Shown here in pieces: positions 8,212 through 15,924 of a DNA stretch of 64,000 nucleotides (its first letter is position 1; each line of letters opens with the position of its first letter). The translations under genes and the position numbers were made by a program. The stretch is from contig FREU01000005.1 of assembly GCA_900143615.1 (NCBI GenBank), positions 290,238-354,237 of the forward strand, read 5' to 3'. The stretch comes from Rhodobacteraceae bacterium Alg231-30 (GTDB lineage Bacteria > Pseudomonadota > Alphaproteobacteria > Rhodobacterales > Rhodobacteraceae). Below the pieces are notes generated by a model that saw only the letters and a program-made list of their open reading frames with translations, was not told the DNA's origin and ran no database searches.

Positions 8212-10038
8212 ATGTGTGGAATTGTTGGGGTACTTGGCGACCACGAAGCTGCGCCCATCCTTGTCGAAGCGCTCAAACGTCTGGAATACCGCGGCTATGA
8301 CAGCGCCGGTATCGCCACCGTGCACAACGGGGTTTTGGACCGACGCCGCGCGGTGGGTAAGCTTGTGAACTTGTCTGACCTTTTGGTCCATGACTCGCTC
8401 ATGGGAAAATCCGGCATCGGCCACACCCGCTGGGCGACACATGGCGTCCCATCGGTGGAAAACGCCCACCCACACCAAGCCGGGCCCGTGGCAGTGGTCC
8501 ACAACGGCATCATCGAAAACTTCCGAGAATTGCGTGAGGAATTGGCCGAAGCTGGCATTTCTTTTGTCACCGAAACCGACACTGAAACCGTCGCCTTGCT
8601 GACCCAGCGCTACATGGAACAGGACGGCATGGCTCCGATTGAAGCCGCCCGCAAAACCCTGTCGCGTCTTGACGGGGCCTTCGCACTGGCCTTTCTCTTC
8701 CAAGGCGAAGAGGACTTGATCGTGGCGGCGCGCAAAGGCTCGCCTCTTGCCATCGGCCACGGCGACGGCGAAATGTTTGTCGGCTCTGATGCCATCGCCT
8801 TGGCACCGCTGACCGACCGCATCACCTATCTGGACGAAGGCGACAGCGCGGTCATTACGCGCACCTCGCTAGAAGTGCGCAATGCCAACGGCGAGATCGC
8901 CAACCGTGCGATCAAAACAATCCGTATCGATCAGGCCCGCGTCGACAAAGGTGGCCACAAACACTTCATGGCCAAAGAAATAGCTGAACAACCCACGGTG
9001 ATTGGCGAAGCCATTCGGCACTATATCAGCAACGAAGGCAGCACTGTTTCCCTACCGGGCGCAGGCGTGGATTTCACCAAGATTAATCGCCTCACCATGG
9101 TGGCCTGCGGCACCGCTTACTATGCTTGCCTGACAGCCAAATATTGGTTTGAACAGATTGCCGGCCTACCAGTCGAGGTCGATGTTGCGTCAGAATTCCG
9201 CTATCGTGAACCTCCGATCACACCCGGCACCTTGGCGCTATTTGTGTCCCAGTCGGGCGAAACAGCGGACACTCTGGCCGCGCTGCGCTATTGCGAGGGC
9301 AAAGCCGATATGATCGCAGCTGTGGTCAATGTGCCGGAAAGCTCAATCGCACGCGAAAGCGACCTTGTGCTGCCGATCATGGCGGGCACCGAAATCGGTG
9401 TGGCCTCCACCAAGGCCTTCACCTGTCAACTCACAGTGCTGCTCATGCTGGCCCTCAAAGCGGCCTCGGATCGTGGCGCAATTTCTCAGGACAAGCTGGC
9501 CGGACACCTTGCCGAGTTGCGTGCACTCCCCGGGTTGATGAACGTCGCGCTAGAAGCCGAACCGCAAATGGCCGAAGCCGCGCGCAAACTCGCCGAAGCG
9601 CGAGATATCCTGTTTCTGGGCCGCGGCGTGATGTATCCACTCGCCCTAGAAGGTGCATTAAAGCTAAAAGAAATCAGCTACATCCACGCCGAAGCTTATG
9701 CTTCAGGCGAGCTCAAACACGGCCCCATCGCATTAATCGACAAACATGTGCCCGTCGTGGTCATGGCGCCCAAAGACAGCCTGTTTGATAAGTCCGTTTC
9801 TAATATGCAAGAGGTCATGGCACGCAATGGCAAGGTGCTTTTGATCACCGACAGCGCAGGTATGAACGAAGGCGGAGACGGCATTTGGCAAGGCATCCAG
9901 TTGCCCGGCGTTGATCCGGTACTCAGCCCGATCCTCTATGCCTTGCCGGCCCAACTTTTGGCCTACCATACTGCAGTTGCCAAAGGCACCGACGTCGACC
10001 AACCCCGCAACCTTGCAAAATCGGTGACAGTCGAATGA
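8212..10038 (+). CDS. glmS: Glutamine-fructose-6-phosphate aminotransferase (isomerizing)
   Basis: GlmS converts fructose-6-phosphate and glutamine to glucosamine-6-phosphate, the first step of the hexosamine pathway. The 608 residues comprise an N-terminal class II glutamine amidotransferase with Cys2 as nucleophile (Met-Cys-Gly-Ile-Val-Gly), His-Thr-Arg-Trp-Ala-Thr-His-Gly and His-Asn-Gly-Ile-Ile-Glu-Asn, then two SIS sugar-isomerase domains (Ser-Gln-Ser-Gly-Glu-Thr-Ala-Asp-Thr in the first, Ser-Gly-Glu-Leu-Lys-His-Gly-Pro in the second). The C-terminal Ala-Lys-Ser-Val-Thr-Val-Glu is the expected end that closes the active site. SD GGAGAGG lies inside the end of glmU. The stop overlaps the start of the next gene by ATGA, giving translational coupling. 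No glmS ribozyme is seen. Confidence 0.97.
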   Translation: MCGIVGVLGDHEAAPILVEALKRLEYRGYDSAGIATVHNGVLDRRRAVGKLVNLSDLLVHDSLMGKSGIGHTRWATHGVPSVENAHPHQAGPVAVVHNGIIENFRELREELAEAGISFVTETDTETVALLTQRYMEQDGMAPIEAARKTLSRLDGAFALAFLFQGEEDLIVAARKGSPLAIGHGDGEMFVGSDAIALAPLTDRITYLDEGDSAVITRTSLEVRNANGEIANRAIKTIRIDQARVDKGGHKHFMAKEIAEQPTVIGEAIRHYISNEGSTVSLPGAGVDFTKINRLTMVACGTAYYACLTAKYWFEQIAGLPVEVDVASEFRYREPPITPGTLALFVSQSGETADTLAALRYCEGKADMIAAVVNVPESSIARESDLVLPIMAGTEIGVASTKAFTCQLTVLLMLALKAASDRGAISQDKLAGHLAELRALPGLMNVALEAEPQMAEAARKLAEARDILFLGRGVMYPLALEGALKLKEISYIHAEAYASGELKHGPIALIDKHVPVVVMAPKDSLFDKSVSNMQEVMARNGKVLLITDSAGMNEGGDGIWQGIQLPGVDPVLSPILYALPAQLLAYHTAVAKGTDVDQPRNLAKSVTVE

Positions 10039-10709
10039 CATTGGACGACGCCCTTGCCGCGCTCAAAGAGCTGATCGAACCGGGCCGTGCCGCAGGCATG
10101 GCTTCCTATCACAAACAAAAACGCGAGGTCTTGGGGATCGCCAACCCGAACCTCAACGAGATCACCAAAACCTGGCGCCAGACGCTAAGCGTGCAAGAGC
10201 GTGTCACACTGGCCAGTGAGCTGTGGCAAACCGATATATTCGAAGCCCGACTGGCCGCTGCAAAGCTGCTTACACAAGCCCGCATCCGTCCTGATGACGC
10301 GGCGTGGGACTTGATCGCCAGCTGGGTGCCGGATTTTGACAGCTGGGCGATTGCCGATCATGCCTGCATGGCAGGACAAAAACGTCTGGTGGCTGATCCG
10401 TCGCGCATCGACACCGTTGAGACTTGGACCAAATCCGACCACCTTTGGACCCGCCGCGCCGCACTTGTAATTACCCTGCCGTGGACCAAACAAAACTTTC
10501 CCAAACCGCAAGAACTGGAAGTCCGTGATCGCGTGCTTGGCTGGGCCGCTGGTTATGCCGAAGACCACAAATGGTTCCTGCAAAAAGCCGTTGCGTGGTG
10601 GCTGCGCGACCTCTCAAAACACGACGCCCCACGGGTCGAGGCTTTCTTGAACGAGCACGGCGACAAGATGAAAGCCTTTGCAGTGAAAGAGGCCCGTAAA
10701 TACCTATAG
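10035..10709 (+). CDS. alkD: DNA alkylation repair protein (AlkD-like, HEAT-like repeats)
   Basis: A 224-residue all-helical protein of the AlkC/AlkD family, DNA glycosylases built from HEAT-like repeats that remove positively charged alkylated bases such as 3- and 7-methylpurines. Visible features are the N-terminal His-Lys-Gln-Lys-Arg-Glu-Val-Leu-Gly segment, a central Trp-Asp-Leu-Ile-Ala-Ser-Trp-Val repeat with Asp-Ser-Trp-Ala-Ile-Ala-Asp-His, a Trp-Thr-Arg-Arg-Ala-Ala-Leu-Val block, and the closing Trp-Phe-Leu-Gln-Lys-Ala-Val-Ala-Trp-Trp-Leu. Its ATG overlaps the glmS stop, making it the third gene of the glmUS operon. The pairing with cell-wall precursor genes is one of shared transcription rather than pathway. 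Confidence 0.88.
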   Translation: MTLDDALAALKELIEPGRAAGMASYHKQKREVLGIANPNLNEITKTWRQTLSVQERVTLASELWQTDIFEARLAAAKLLTQARIRPDDAAWDLIASWVPDFDSWAIADHACMAGQKRLVADPSRIDTVETWTKSDHLWTRRAALVITLPWTKQNFPKPQELEVRDRVLGWAAGYAEDHKWFLQKAVAWWLRDLSKHDAPRVEAFLNEHGDKMKAFAVKEARKYL

Positions 10710-10733
10710 CATCAACATTTCATACATGAGGCA

Positions 10734-11165
10734 CTAGTCCGCTGACACCTGCACTTCGGCCAGATCGGTCAGCGGGATGCCCAATGTCTGCATTGCCTGT
10801 AGTGACAAACGGCTACCTGCCCCGCTTTCGCCGACGATCGGGATCAATGTCACTGATGCAGACTTCCCCTGCCAACGCACCACTCCGGGACGGGTTTTGG
10901 CCACCAGCGGTGTCTTTAACCACAACCCCGTCTCGCTAGGTGAGCCCAAAGAAGCGACAGTGTTGCCCAAAGCTCCACTCGGCGCTGGCGCGCGCGTTTC
11001 AATAGCAATCTCTGGCGCTGGTATCTCTTCTACTTCGGCAACGGCCTCAACCACTTGTGGCTCAGCCTGTCCAACTGACCAGCGCTCTTCTTGGCCCAAA
11101 AATCCACAACCGCTCAGGCTAAATCCAACGCAAAACAATACAACATATCTCATAACGCCAATCAT
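10734..11165 (-). CDS. Small predicted lipoprotein of unknown function
   Basis: A 143-residue protein with a lipoprotein signal: hydrophobic segment followed by the lipobox Leu-Ser-Gly-Cys, with the lipidated Cys at residue 20. Met5 is an equally possible start, giving a shorter n-region. The mature part is acidic and proline/glutamate-rich for about 40 residues (linker-like), then forms a small domain with Gly-Leu-Trp-Leu-Lys-Thr-Pro-Leu and a C-terminal Leu-Ala-Glu-Val-Gln-Val. No enzyme motif was seen. It is convergent with the alkD end and divergent from moaA (72 bp). It may be an envelope protein anchored to the inner or outer membrane. Confidence 0.65.
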   Translation of the reverse strand: MIGVMRYVVLFCVGFSLSGCGFLGQEERWSVGQAEPQVVEAVAEVEEIPAPEIAIETRAPAPSGALGNTVASLGSPSETGLWLKTPLVAKTRPGVVRWQGKSASVTLIPIVGESGAGSRLSLQAMQTLGIPLTDLAEVQVSAD

Positions 11166-11236
11166 GCACTCGAATGTGAGACTCTACAACCTTTGCCCCC
11201 CTTGCCCCAGCAGCACTTCGCCACTACCAATGGTGT

Positions 11237-12241
11237 ATGACAGTTCCATTAATTGATCCGTTTCAACGCGCTATTTCCTACCTGCGTGTCTCCGTAACAG
11301 ACCGTTGCGATTTCCGCTGTGTCTATTGCATGGCCGAAAACATGACGTTTTTGCCAAAGAAAGAGCTGCTCACGCTCGAAGAGCTGGATCGCATGTGCTC
11401 GACCTTTGTGCGTATGGGGGTTGAGAAACTGCGCATCACAGGCGGAGAGCCTCTGGTGCGGCGCGATATCATGACGTTCTTTCGCTCGATGAAACGTCAT
11501 CTGGACAGCGGCGAGCTTAAAGAGCTGACCCTGACCACCAATGGCTCGCAACTCGAACGCTTCGCAGGCGAGCTCTATGATTGCGGCGTGCGCCGCATTA
11601 ATGTGTCGCTTGACACAATTGACGAAGCCAAGTTTGCAGAAATCACCCGCTGGGGCCGCCTGCCCCAGGTCATGCGCGGTCTGGACGCAGCCCAAGAAGC
11701 AGGCCTGCGCATCAAGATCAACGCCGTGGCACTCAAAGGCTTTAACGAAGACGAGCTGTTTACCTTGGCCGAATGGTGCGCCAGCCGCGACATGGATATG
11801 ACATGGATCGAAGTCATGCCAATGGGCGATCTGGGTAATGAGGACCGTCTGACGCAATATTGGTCACTGGATGATCTGCGCGCACAACTGGCCACACGCT
11901 ATACTTTGACCGATCTGGCAGAGCGCACAGGCGGGCCTGCCCGCTATCTGCGACTGGAAGAAACCGGCCAAAAAATTGGCCTGATCACTCCAATGACCCA
12001 TAACTTCTGCGAAAGCTGCAACCGCGTGCGCCTCACCTGTACAGGTCAGCTTTATATGTGTCTGGGACAGGAAGACATGGCCGACCTGCGCGCGCCGCTG
12101 CGTGCCTCAGAAGGCGACGCTCTTCTGGAGCAGTCCATTCGCGACGCCATTGCGCTGAAACCTAAGGGCCATGATTTTGACTATTCCCGCCAAGAGGTTG
12201 ACGGCCAGATGAGCCGCCACATGAGCCATACCGGCGGCTGA
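11237..12241 (+). CDS. moaA: GTP 3',8-cyclase (molybdenum cofactor biosynthesis)
   Basis: MoaA is a radical-SAM enzyme that converts GTP to 3',8-cyclo-GTP, the first step to molybdopterin. The N-terminal 4Fe-4S cluster ligands are Cys24, Cys28 and Cys31 in Cys-Asp-Phe-Arg-Cys-Val-Tyr-Cys. The second cluster follows the CX2CX13C pattern at Cys258, Cys261 and Cys275. Ile-Thr-Gly-Gly-Glu-Pro-Leu-Val-Arg marks the SAM site. The chain ends in Gly-Gly, the tail needed for activity. Length (334) is normal. No other moa or moe gene is next to it, and the SD is weak. Confidence 0.96.
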   Translation: MTVPLIDPFQRAISYLRVSVTDRCDFRCVYCMAENMTFLPKKELLTLEELDRMCSTFVRMGVEKLRITGGEPLVRRDIMTFFRSMKRHLDSGELKELTLTTNGSQLERFAGELYDCGVRRINVSLDTIDEAKFAEITRWGRLPQVMRGLDAAQEAGLRIKINAVALKGFNEDELFTLAEWCASRDMDMTWIEVMPMGDLGNEDRLTQYWSLDDLRAQLATRYTLTDLAERTGGPARYLRLEETGQKIGLITPMTHNFCESCNRVRLTCTGQLYMCLGQEDMADLRAPLRASEGDALLEQSIRDAIALKPKGHDFDYSRQEVDGQMSRHMSHTGG

Positions 12242-12475
12242 CCCGTCTCAGTGCTTGTAAACAGAGCTAAAGGCCCCATCCATGCGAATGAGCATGCGCC
12301 GATCTTTTGGCGAAGCGTTCTACGATTTTTAACCCGCAGCGAATGGCAGGTCTGAGCCCAACGTGTAAGATACTACGCGATATACGGGTGACCGCTATGT
12401 CAATAAACAAGGCCTTGCCAATCTTACGCATTCGCTGCTTGGTATGTACATTGGTCGAAGAAGGGCAAAGCAACT

Positions 12476-13090
12476 TTGGAAATAAGAGATATTGTTGTCG
12501 GCGTTGTAGATGTAGGTGCGCCAAAGAATATTGGCTGGGCAATCAAGTTTCGCGGTAAGGATGAAACCGGCCAAAACCTAGATGACTTCATTGGCCGCTA
12601 CCGAGAATTGATAACGCATCATCCCGGCGCTCTGGGTTTTGAATCACCTTTGTTCATTCCAGTTAATCGCCAATTGTCAAAGATTACCTCTCAGCGTATC
12701 GGAGAGGCTGGTCGACCTTGGTCAGCAGGGGCAGGTGCCACTGTCACAACTATCGGTCTCGCCGTTATGTCACATGTATTCGAAGGGCTTCGAGAAGACT
12801 TGGCGGGCACCCCCTTCTCACTTGATTGGCACGATTGGTCGCCCAAAAATTCGATTTTGGTTTTTGAGGCATTCGTCACCGGTGCGGCACATGCCGGCGT
12901 TGGGGATCATCATCTCGATGCCTTGAAGGCAGCTGACATGTTCTCTTCTGCATATCCTGATTTGTCAGCCGCCAATGCCGTGGAAGAAACGCGTGTTTTA
13001 TCACTCGCCGGAGCCTGCCTGCTCCGCGCAGGTGTAACAGTCGTTGACCAAGACGCCCTTTCTGCCTCAGTACTCGTTATCAAACCTTAG
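12476..13090 (+). CDS. Unknown protein with RNase H-like (DUF429/RuvC-type) features
   Basis: A 204-residue protein not assigned to a named family. It begins Ile-Val-Val-Gly-Val-Val-Asp-Val-Gly-Ala-Pro-Lys-Asn-Ile-Gly-Trp, a strand-Asp-turn-strand pattern like the first strand of RNase H-fold proteins. Further acidic residues fall where that fold would place them: Glu56 in Leu-Gly-Phe-Glu-Ser-Pro-Leu, Glu131 in Val-Phe-Glu-Ala-Phe, and Asp144/Asp148 in Gly-Asp-His-His-Leu-Asp-Ala-Leu-Lys-Ala-Ala. This resembles DUF429 or RuvC-like nucleases, but that is an inference. The only in-frame start is TTG at 12476 with AGGGC upstream; the frame is open back to 12407 without another start. Composition is less GC-rich than its neighbours, hinting at acquisition. 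It stands alone between moaA and the M20 genes. Confidence 0.6.
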   Translation: MEIRDIVVGVVDVGAPKNIGWAIKFRGKDETGQNLDDFIGRYRELITHHPGALGFESPLFIPVNRQLSKITSQRIGEAGRPWSAGAGATVTTIGLAVMSHVFEGLREDLAGTPFSLDWHDWSPKNSILVFEAFVTGAAHAGVGDHHLDALKAADMFSSAYPDLSAANAVEETRVLSLAGACLLRAGVTVVDQDALSASVLVIKP

Positions 13091-13190
13091 GCGGGATTTC
13101 TGTGAGAGTGGCCTTATTAATCGCGGACCAATAGCAGCTACGTCCGCATAGCTGATAATCAACGCTTTCAACATTCAAGTTGAGGCCAAT

Positions 13191-13285
13191 GCCAAATCAA
13201 GGATTTGGCAGCGCCCCATTGACCGACAGGGTCTTGCGCAGCAAGATCCCGAGAGGTGAACCGCCCCCGTCAAACCAAAGGTTTG
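13191..13285. repeat. Intergenic region with two short perfect hairpins
   Basis: The 340-bp gap between the RNase H-like gene and the M20 cluster holds two simple dyads: GCCAAATC-AAG-GATTTGGC at 13191-13209 and CAAACC-AAA-GGTTTG at 13271-13285. Both have short purine loops and lie 60 bp apart. The rest of the gap (to 13430) is GC-rich without a convincing gene. It may be a repetitive extragenic element or a structured untranslated region; a genome-wide search is needed to tell. Confidence 0.35.
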
Positions 13286-13430
13286 CCTCTGGCAAAACGC
13301 GGGCGCTTTGCTTCCTTCCCCTCGGTTCGGACGCGGTCAGTTCCTATTCTGCGCGCAGGCCGTATTGTCCGCATCGCAAATCTCAGACGAGCGCGTGCGC
13401 CCACTCCTCAACGCTCTGATCAACGCCCAC

Positions 13431-13459
13431 AAAAAAGGGCGGGCTCAAAACCCGCCTTT
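13431..13459 (-). terminator. Rho-independent terminator for the M20 amidohydrolase operon
   Basis: GGCGGG (13438-13443) pairs with CCCGCC (13451-13456) around a 7-base loop and is flanked by A and T runs. On the minus strand the stem is followed by CCTTTTTT, a typical intrinsic terminator 19 bp after the stop of the last M20 gene. Confidence 0.8.
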
Positions 13460-13477
13460 CCTATCAAAGTTAGCATC

Positions 13478-14641
13478 TTACGCCGCAGGCATACGCTTCT
13501 CTACAATTTCAGCCCACCAGCTGCACCCAGCCGGAATGGCCTCATCGTTGAAGTTGTATTCGGGGTGGTGCACCGCGGCTGTGTCGCCATTGCCCACCAG
13601 AATATAGGCGCCGGGGCGTTCTTCGAGCATAAAGGCAAAGTCTTCGCCGCCCATCACCAGCGGTGCGTCGTTGCAATCACCAGAAATCGATTTCGCCACA
13701 TCAGCTGCAAATTCGGTCTGTTCTTCGTGGTTTACCATGACCGGATAGCCACGGTGATAGGTTACATCAGCCGTGCCCCCCATCGTCGCCGCCACACCGG
13801 CACAAATCTCGTTGATCCGCTTTTCTGCCAGATCCCGAATGGCATTGGACAGCGTGCGCACGGTGCCTTTGATCTGAACCTTCTGTGGAATGACGTTAAA
13901 CGCTTTCGAGCTGGTCTCAAACGATGTCACCGAGACCACGATCTGTTCAACAGGGTCCGTGTTGCGGCTGGCAATAGTCTGCAACGCCAAAACCGCCTGC
14001 GACGCCATCACAGTAGTGTCGATGGTTTCATTCGGCTTGGCGGCATGACCGCCCTTGCCTTCAAAGGTGATGTCAAACTGATCGGTTGCGGCAAAAAACG
14101 CGCCCGGACGGATTGCAAAGCTGCCCACAGGTTGGCCGGGCCAGTTGTGCATGCCGTAAACTTCCTGAATGTTCCAACGCGCCATCATGCCGTCGTCACA
14201 CATTTCCTTGCCGCCGCCGCCGCCTTCTTCGGCGGGTTGGAAGATCACCACAACCGTGCCGTCAAAATTGCGGGTCTCGCTCAGATACTTGGCGGCCCCC
14301 AACAACATGGCCGTGTGACCATCATGCCCACAGGCATGCATCGCACCGTCGGTTTTGGACGCGTACTCCAGACCTGTTTGCTCATGGATCGGCAACGCAT
14401 CCATATCCGCGCGCAAACCAACCACCTTGCCGGCCGTGTCTGTCTTGCCTTGGATCACACCCACAACACCGGTGCGCCCGATGCCGGTGACGATCTCGTC
14501 ACAGCCGAACTCTTTCAGCTTTTCTGCGACCAGAGCGCTGGTGCGGTGGGTTTCAAACAGGATCTCTGGGTTTTCGTGCAAATCACGTCGCCATGTTGTG
14601 ATTTCATCCTGCAATTCTGCAAAGCGGTTCTTGATCGGCAT
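13478..14641 (-). CDS. M20D-family amidohydrolase (hippurate/N-acyl-amino-acid hydrolase-like), copy 1
   Basis: A 387-residue zinc/manganese metallopeptidase-type amidohydrolase that cleaves N-acyl or indole-amide conjugates of amino acids. Metal ligands of the M20D group are visible: Cys104 and His106 in Met-His-Ala-Cys-Gly-His-Asp-Gly-His, Glu138/Glu139 in Pro-Ala-Glu-Glu-Gly, His165 in Tyr-Gly-Met-His-Asn, and a C-terminal His-His-Pro-Glu-Tyr-Asn-Phe. A dimerisation domain lies in the middle (about 180-300). An SD TAAGGA precedes the ATG. It lies 24 bp downstream of a close paralogue and shares its transcript. The natural substrate is not known; hippurate, N-acetyl amino acids and auxin conjugates are all cleaved by relatives. 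Confidence 0.9.
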   Translation of the reverse strand: MPIKNRFAELQDEITTWRRDLHENPEILFETHRTSALVAEKLKEFGCDEIVTGIGRTGVVGVIQGKTDTAGKVVGLRADMDALPIHEQTGLEYASKTDGAMHACGHDGHTAMLLGAAKYLSETRNFDGTVVVIFQPAEEGGGGGKEMCDDGMMARWNIQEVYGMHNWPGQPVGSFAIRPGAFFAATDQFDITFEGKGGHAAKPNETIDTTVMASQAVLALQTIASRNTDPVEQIVVSVTSFETSSKAFNVIPQKVQIKGTVRTLSNAIRDLAEKRINEICAGVAATMGGTADVTYHRGYPVMVNHEEQTEFAADVAKSISGDCNDAPLVMGGEDFAFMLEERPGAYILVGNGDTAAVHHPEYNFNDEAIPAGCSWWAEIVEKRMPAA

Positions 14642-14665
14642 TTTGTTTCCTTACTTAGTCCTGTT

Positions 14666-15838
14666 TCAGGCCGACGGCATACGCCGCTCGACCAGTTCGG
14701 CAAACCAGCTACAGCCTAGCGGGATTGCCTCATCGTCAAAATTATACTCAGGGTGATGGCACATCGCCGTATCACCATTGCCTAAGAAGATATAGGCTCC
14801 GGGCCGTTCTTCCAGCATGTAAGAGAAATCTTCTGCCGGCAGGATCGGGTCCACATTATCGTCCACCGCGTTTTCCCCGGCAACTGCCCGCGCGGCCTCC
14901 ACGGCATAGCCGGTTTCATCCTCATGATTCACCGTGACGGGATAGCCATATTCCCAGCTGAAGTCTGCCGTCGCTCCAAAGGCAAGGGCGGTATGCTCAG
15001 CGATCGCGGCGATACGCTCTTTCGCCATATCTCGATTGAAGGGATCAAGCGTGCGCACTGTACCCTTCATTTTGACTGTGTGCGCGATTACATTGCTGGC
15101 CGCGCTATCTGTCTCAAAGGTTCCCACTGTCACCACAACGCGATGGATTGGGTCAACGCTACGCGCGACAACTGATTGTAGAGAAACAACAATCTGGGCA
15201 GCCACCAATGTGGTGTCAACCGCCTCATGCGGCGTGGCAGCATGGCCACCCTTCCCTGTCACGGTGATTTCGAACTCGTCTGCTGACGCCAACAAAGACC
15301 CTGGCCGAATGGCAAACTCCCCCACCGGCAAACCGGGTGTATTGTGCAAACCGTAAACTTCCTGAATGCCCCAACGCTCCATCATGCCGTCGTCGCACAT
15401 CGCTTTGCCGCCGCCCCCGCCTTCCTCGGCAGGTTGGAAAATCAGCACTGCTGTTCCATCAAAATTACGCGTCTCCGCAAGGTATTTCGCGGCTCCCAAT
15501 AGTATCGACGTATGCCCATCATGGCCGCATGCGTGCATCTTGCCTGCTGTTTTTGAGGCATAATCCAGACCGGTTGCCTCATGAATTGGCAACGCGTCCA
15601 TATCGGCACGCAACCCGATCACCCGCCCCGACGTGTCGGTCTTGCCTTTAATCACCGCGACAACGCCTGTGCGTCCGATTCCCGGTGTGATCTCGTCTAC
15701 GCCAAACTCGGCCAATCGCGCCTCAACAAAGGCCGCAGTTTCATGCACGTCATACTGCAATTCGGGATTTTCGTGTAAATGGCGGCGCCACCCCGTGATT
15801 TCAGCATGCATTTCCGCAAAACGATTTCTGACAGGCAT
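14666..15838 (-). CDS. M20D-family amidohydrolase (hippurate/N-acyl-amino-acid hydrolase-like), copy 2
   Basis: A 390-residue paralogue of the gene just downstream. It has the same start pattern (Met-Pro-x-x-Asn-Arg-Phe-Ala-Glu) and identical placement of Cys104 and His106 in Met-His-Ala-Cys-Gly-His-Asp-Gly-His, Pro-Ala-Glu-Glu-Gly-Gly-Gly-Gly-Gly and Tyr-Gly-Leu-His-Asn. The two proteins align over their full length, so this is a tandem duplication. Differences fall in the lid/dimerisation domain (about 180-300) and near the C-terminal His-His-Pro-Glu-Tyr, which may mean different acyl or amino-acid preference. SD AAAGGG. It is the first gene after the oxidoreductase in the minus-strand cluster, 86 bp away. 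Confidence 0.9.
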   Translation of the reverse strand: MPVRNRFAEMHAEITGWRRHLHENPELQYDVHETAAFVEARLAEFGVDEITPGIGRTGVVAVIKGKTDTSGRVIGLRADMDALPIHEATGLDYASKTAGKMHACGHDGHTSILLGAAKYLAETRNFDGTAVLIFQPAEEGGGGGKAMCDDGMMERWGIQEVYGLHNTPGLPVGEFAIRPGSLLASADEFEITVTGKGGHAATPHEAVDTTLVAAQIVVSLQSVVARSVDPIHRVVVTVGTFETDSAASNVIAHTVKMKGTVRTLDPFNRDMAKERIAAIAEHTALAFGATADFSWEYGYPVTVNHEDETGYAVEAARAVAGENAVDDNVDPILPAEDFSYMLEERPGAYIFLGNGDTAMCHHPEYNFDDEAIPLGCSWFAELVERRMPSA

Positions 15839-15924
15839 CGTACATATCCCTTTATCGAGTTAGTTAAAGTGTGAAGCATTGCACCAGCAACAACAAGGCA
15901 CCGAACAGCTAAAAACACGCGACG

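Noticed and set aside
8200-8212. glmS ribozyme
   Set aside because: glmS starts two bases after glmU, leaving no room for the ribozyme.
13308-13607. Open frame containing a protein-like segment before the M20 terminator
   Set aside because: It crosses the terminator and M20 coding region antisense and lacks an SD; not supported as a gene.
13256-14719. Long open frame on the plus strand across the M20 genes
   Set aside because: It runs antisense to the M20 coding sequence, has no SD or known domain and mirrors the real reading frame; long antisense frames are common in GC-rich DNA.
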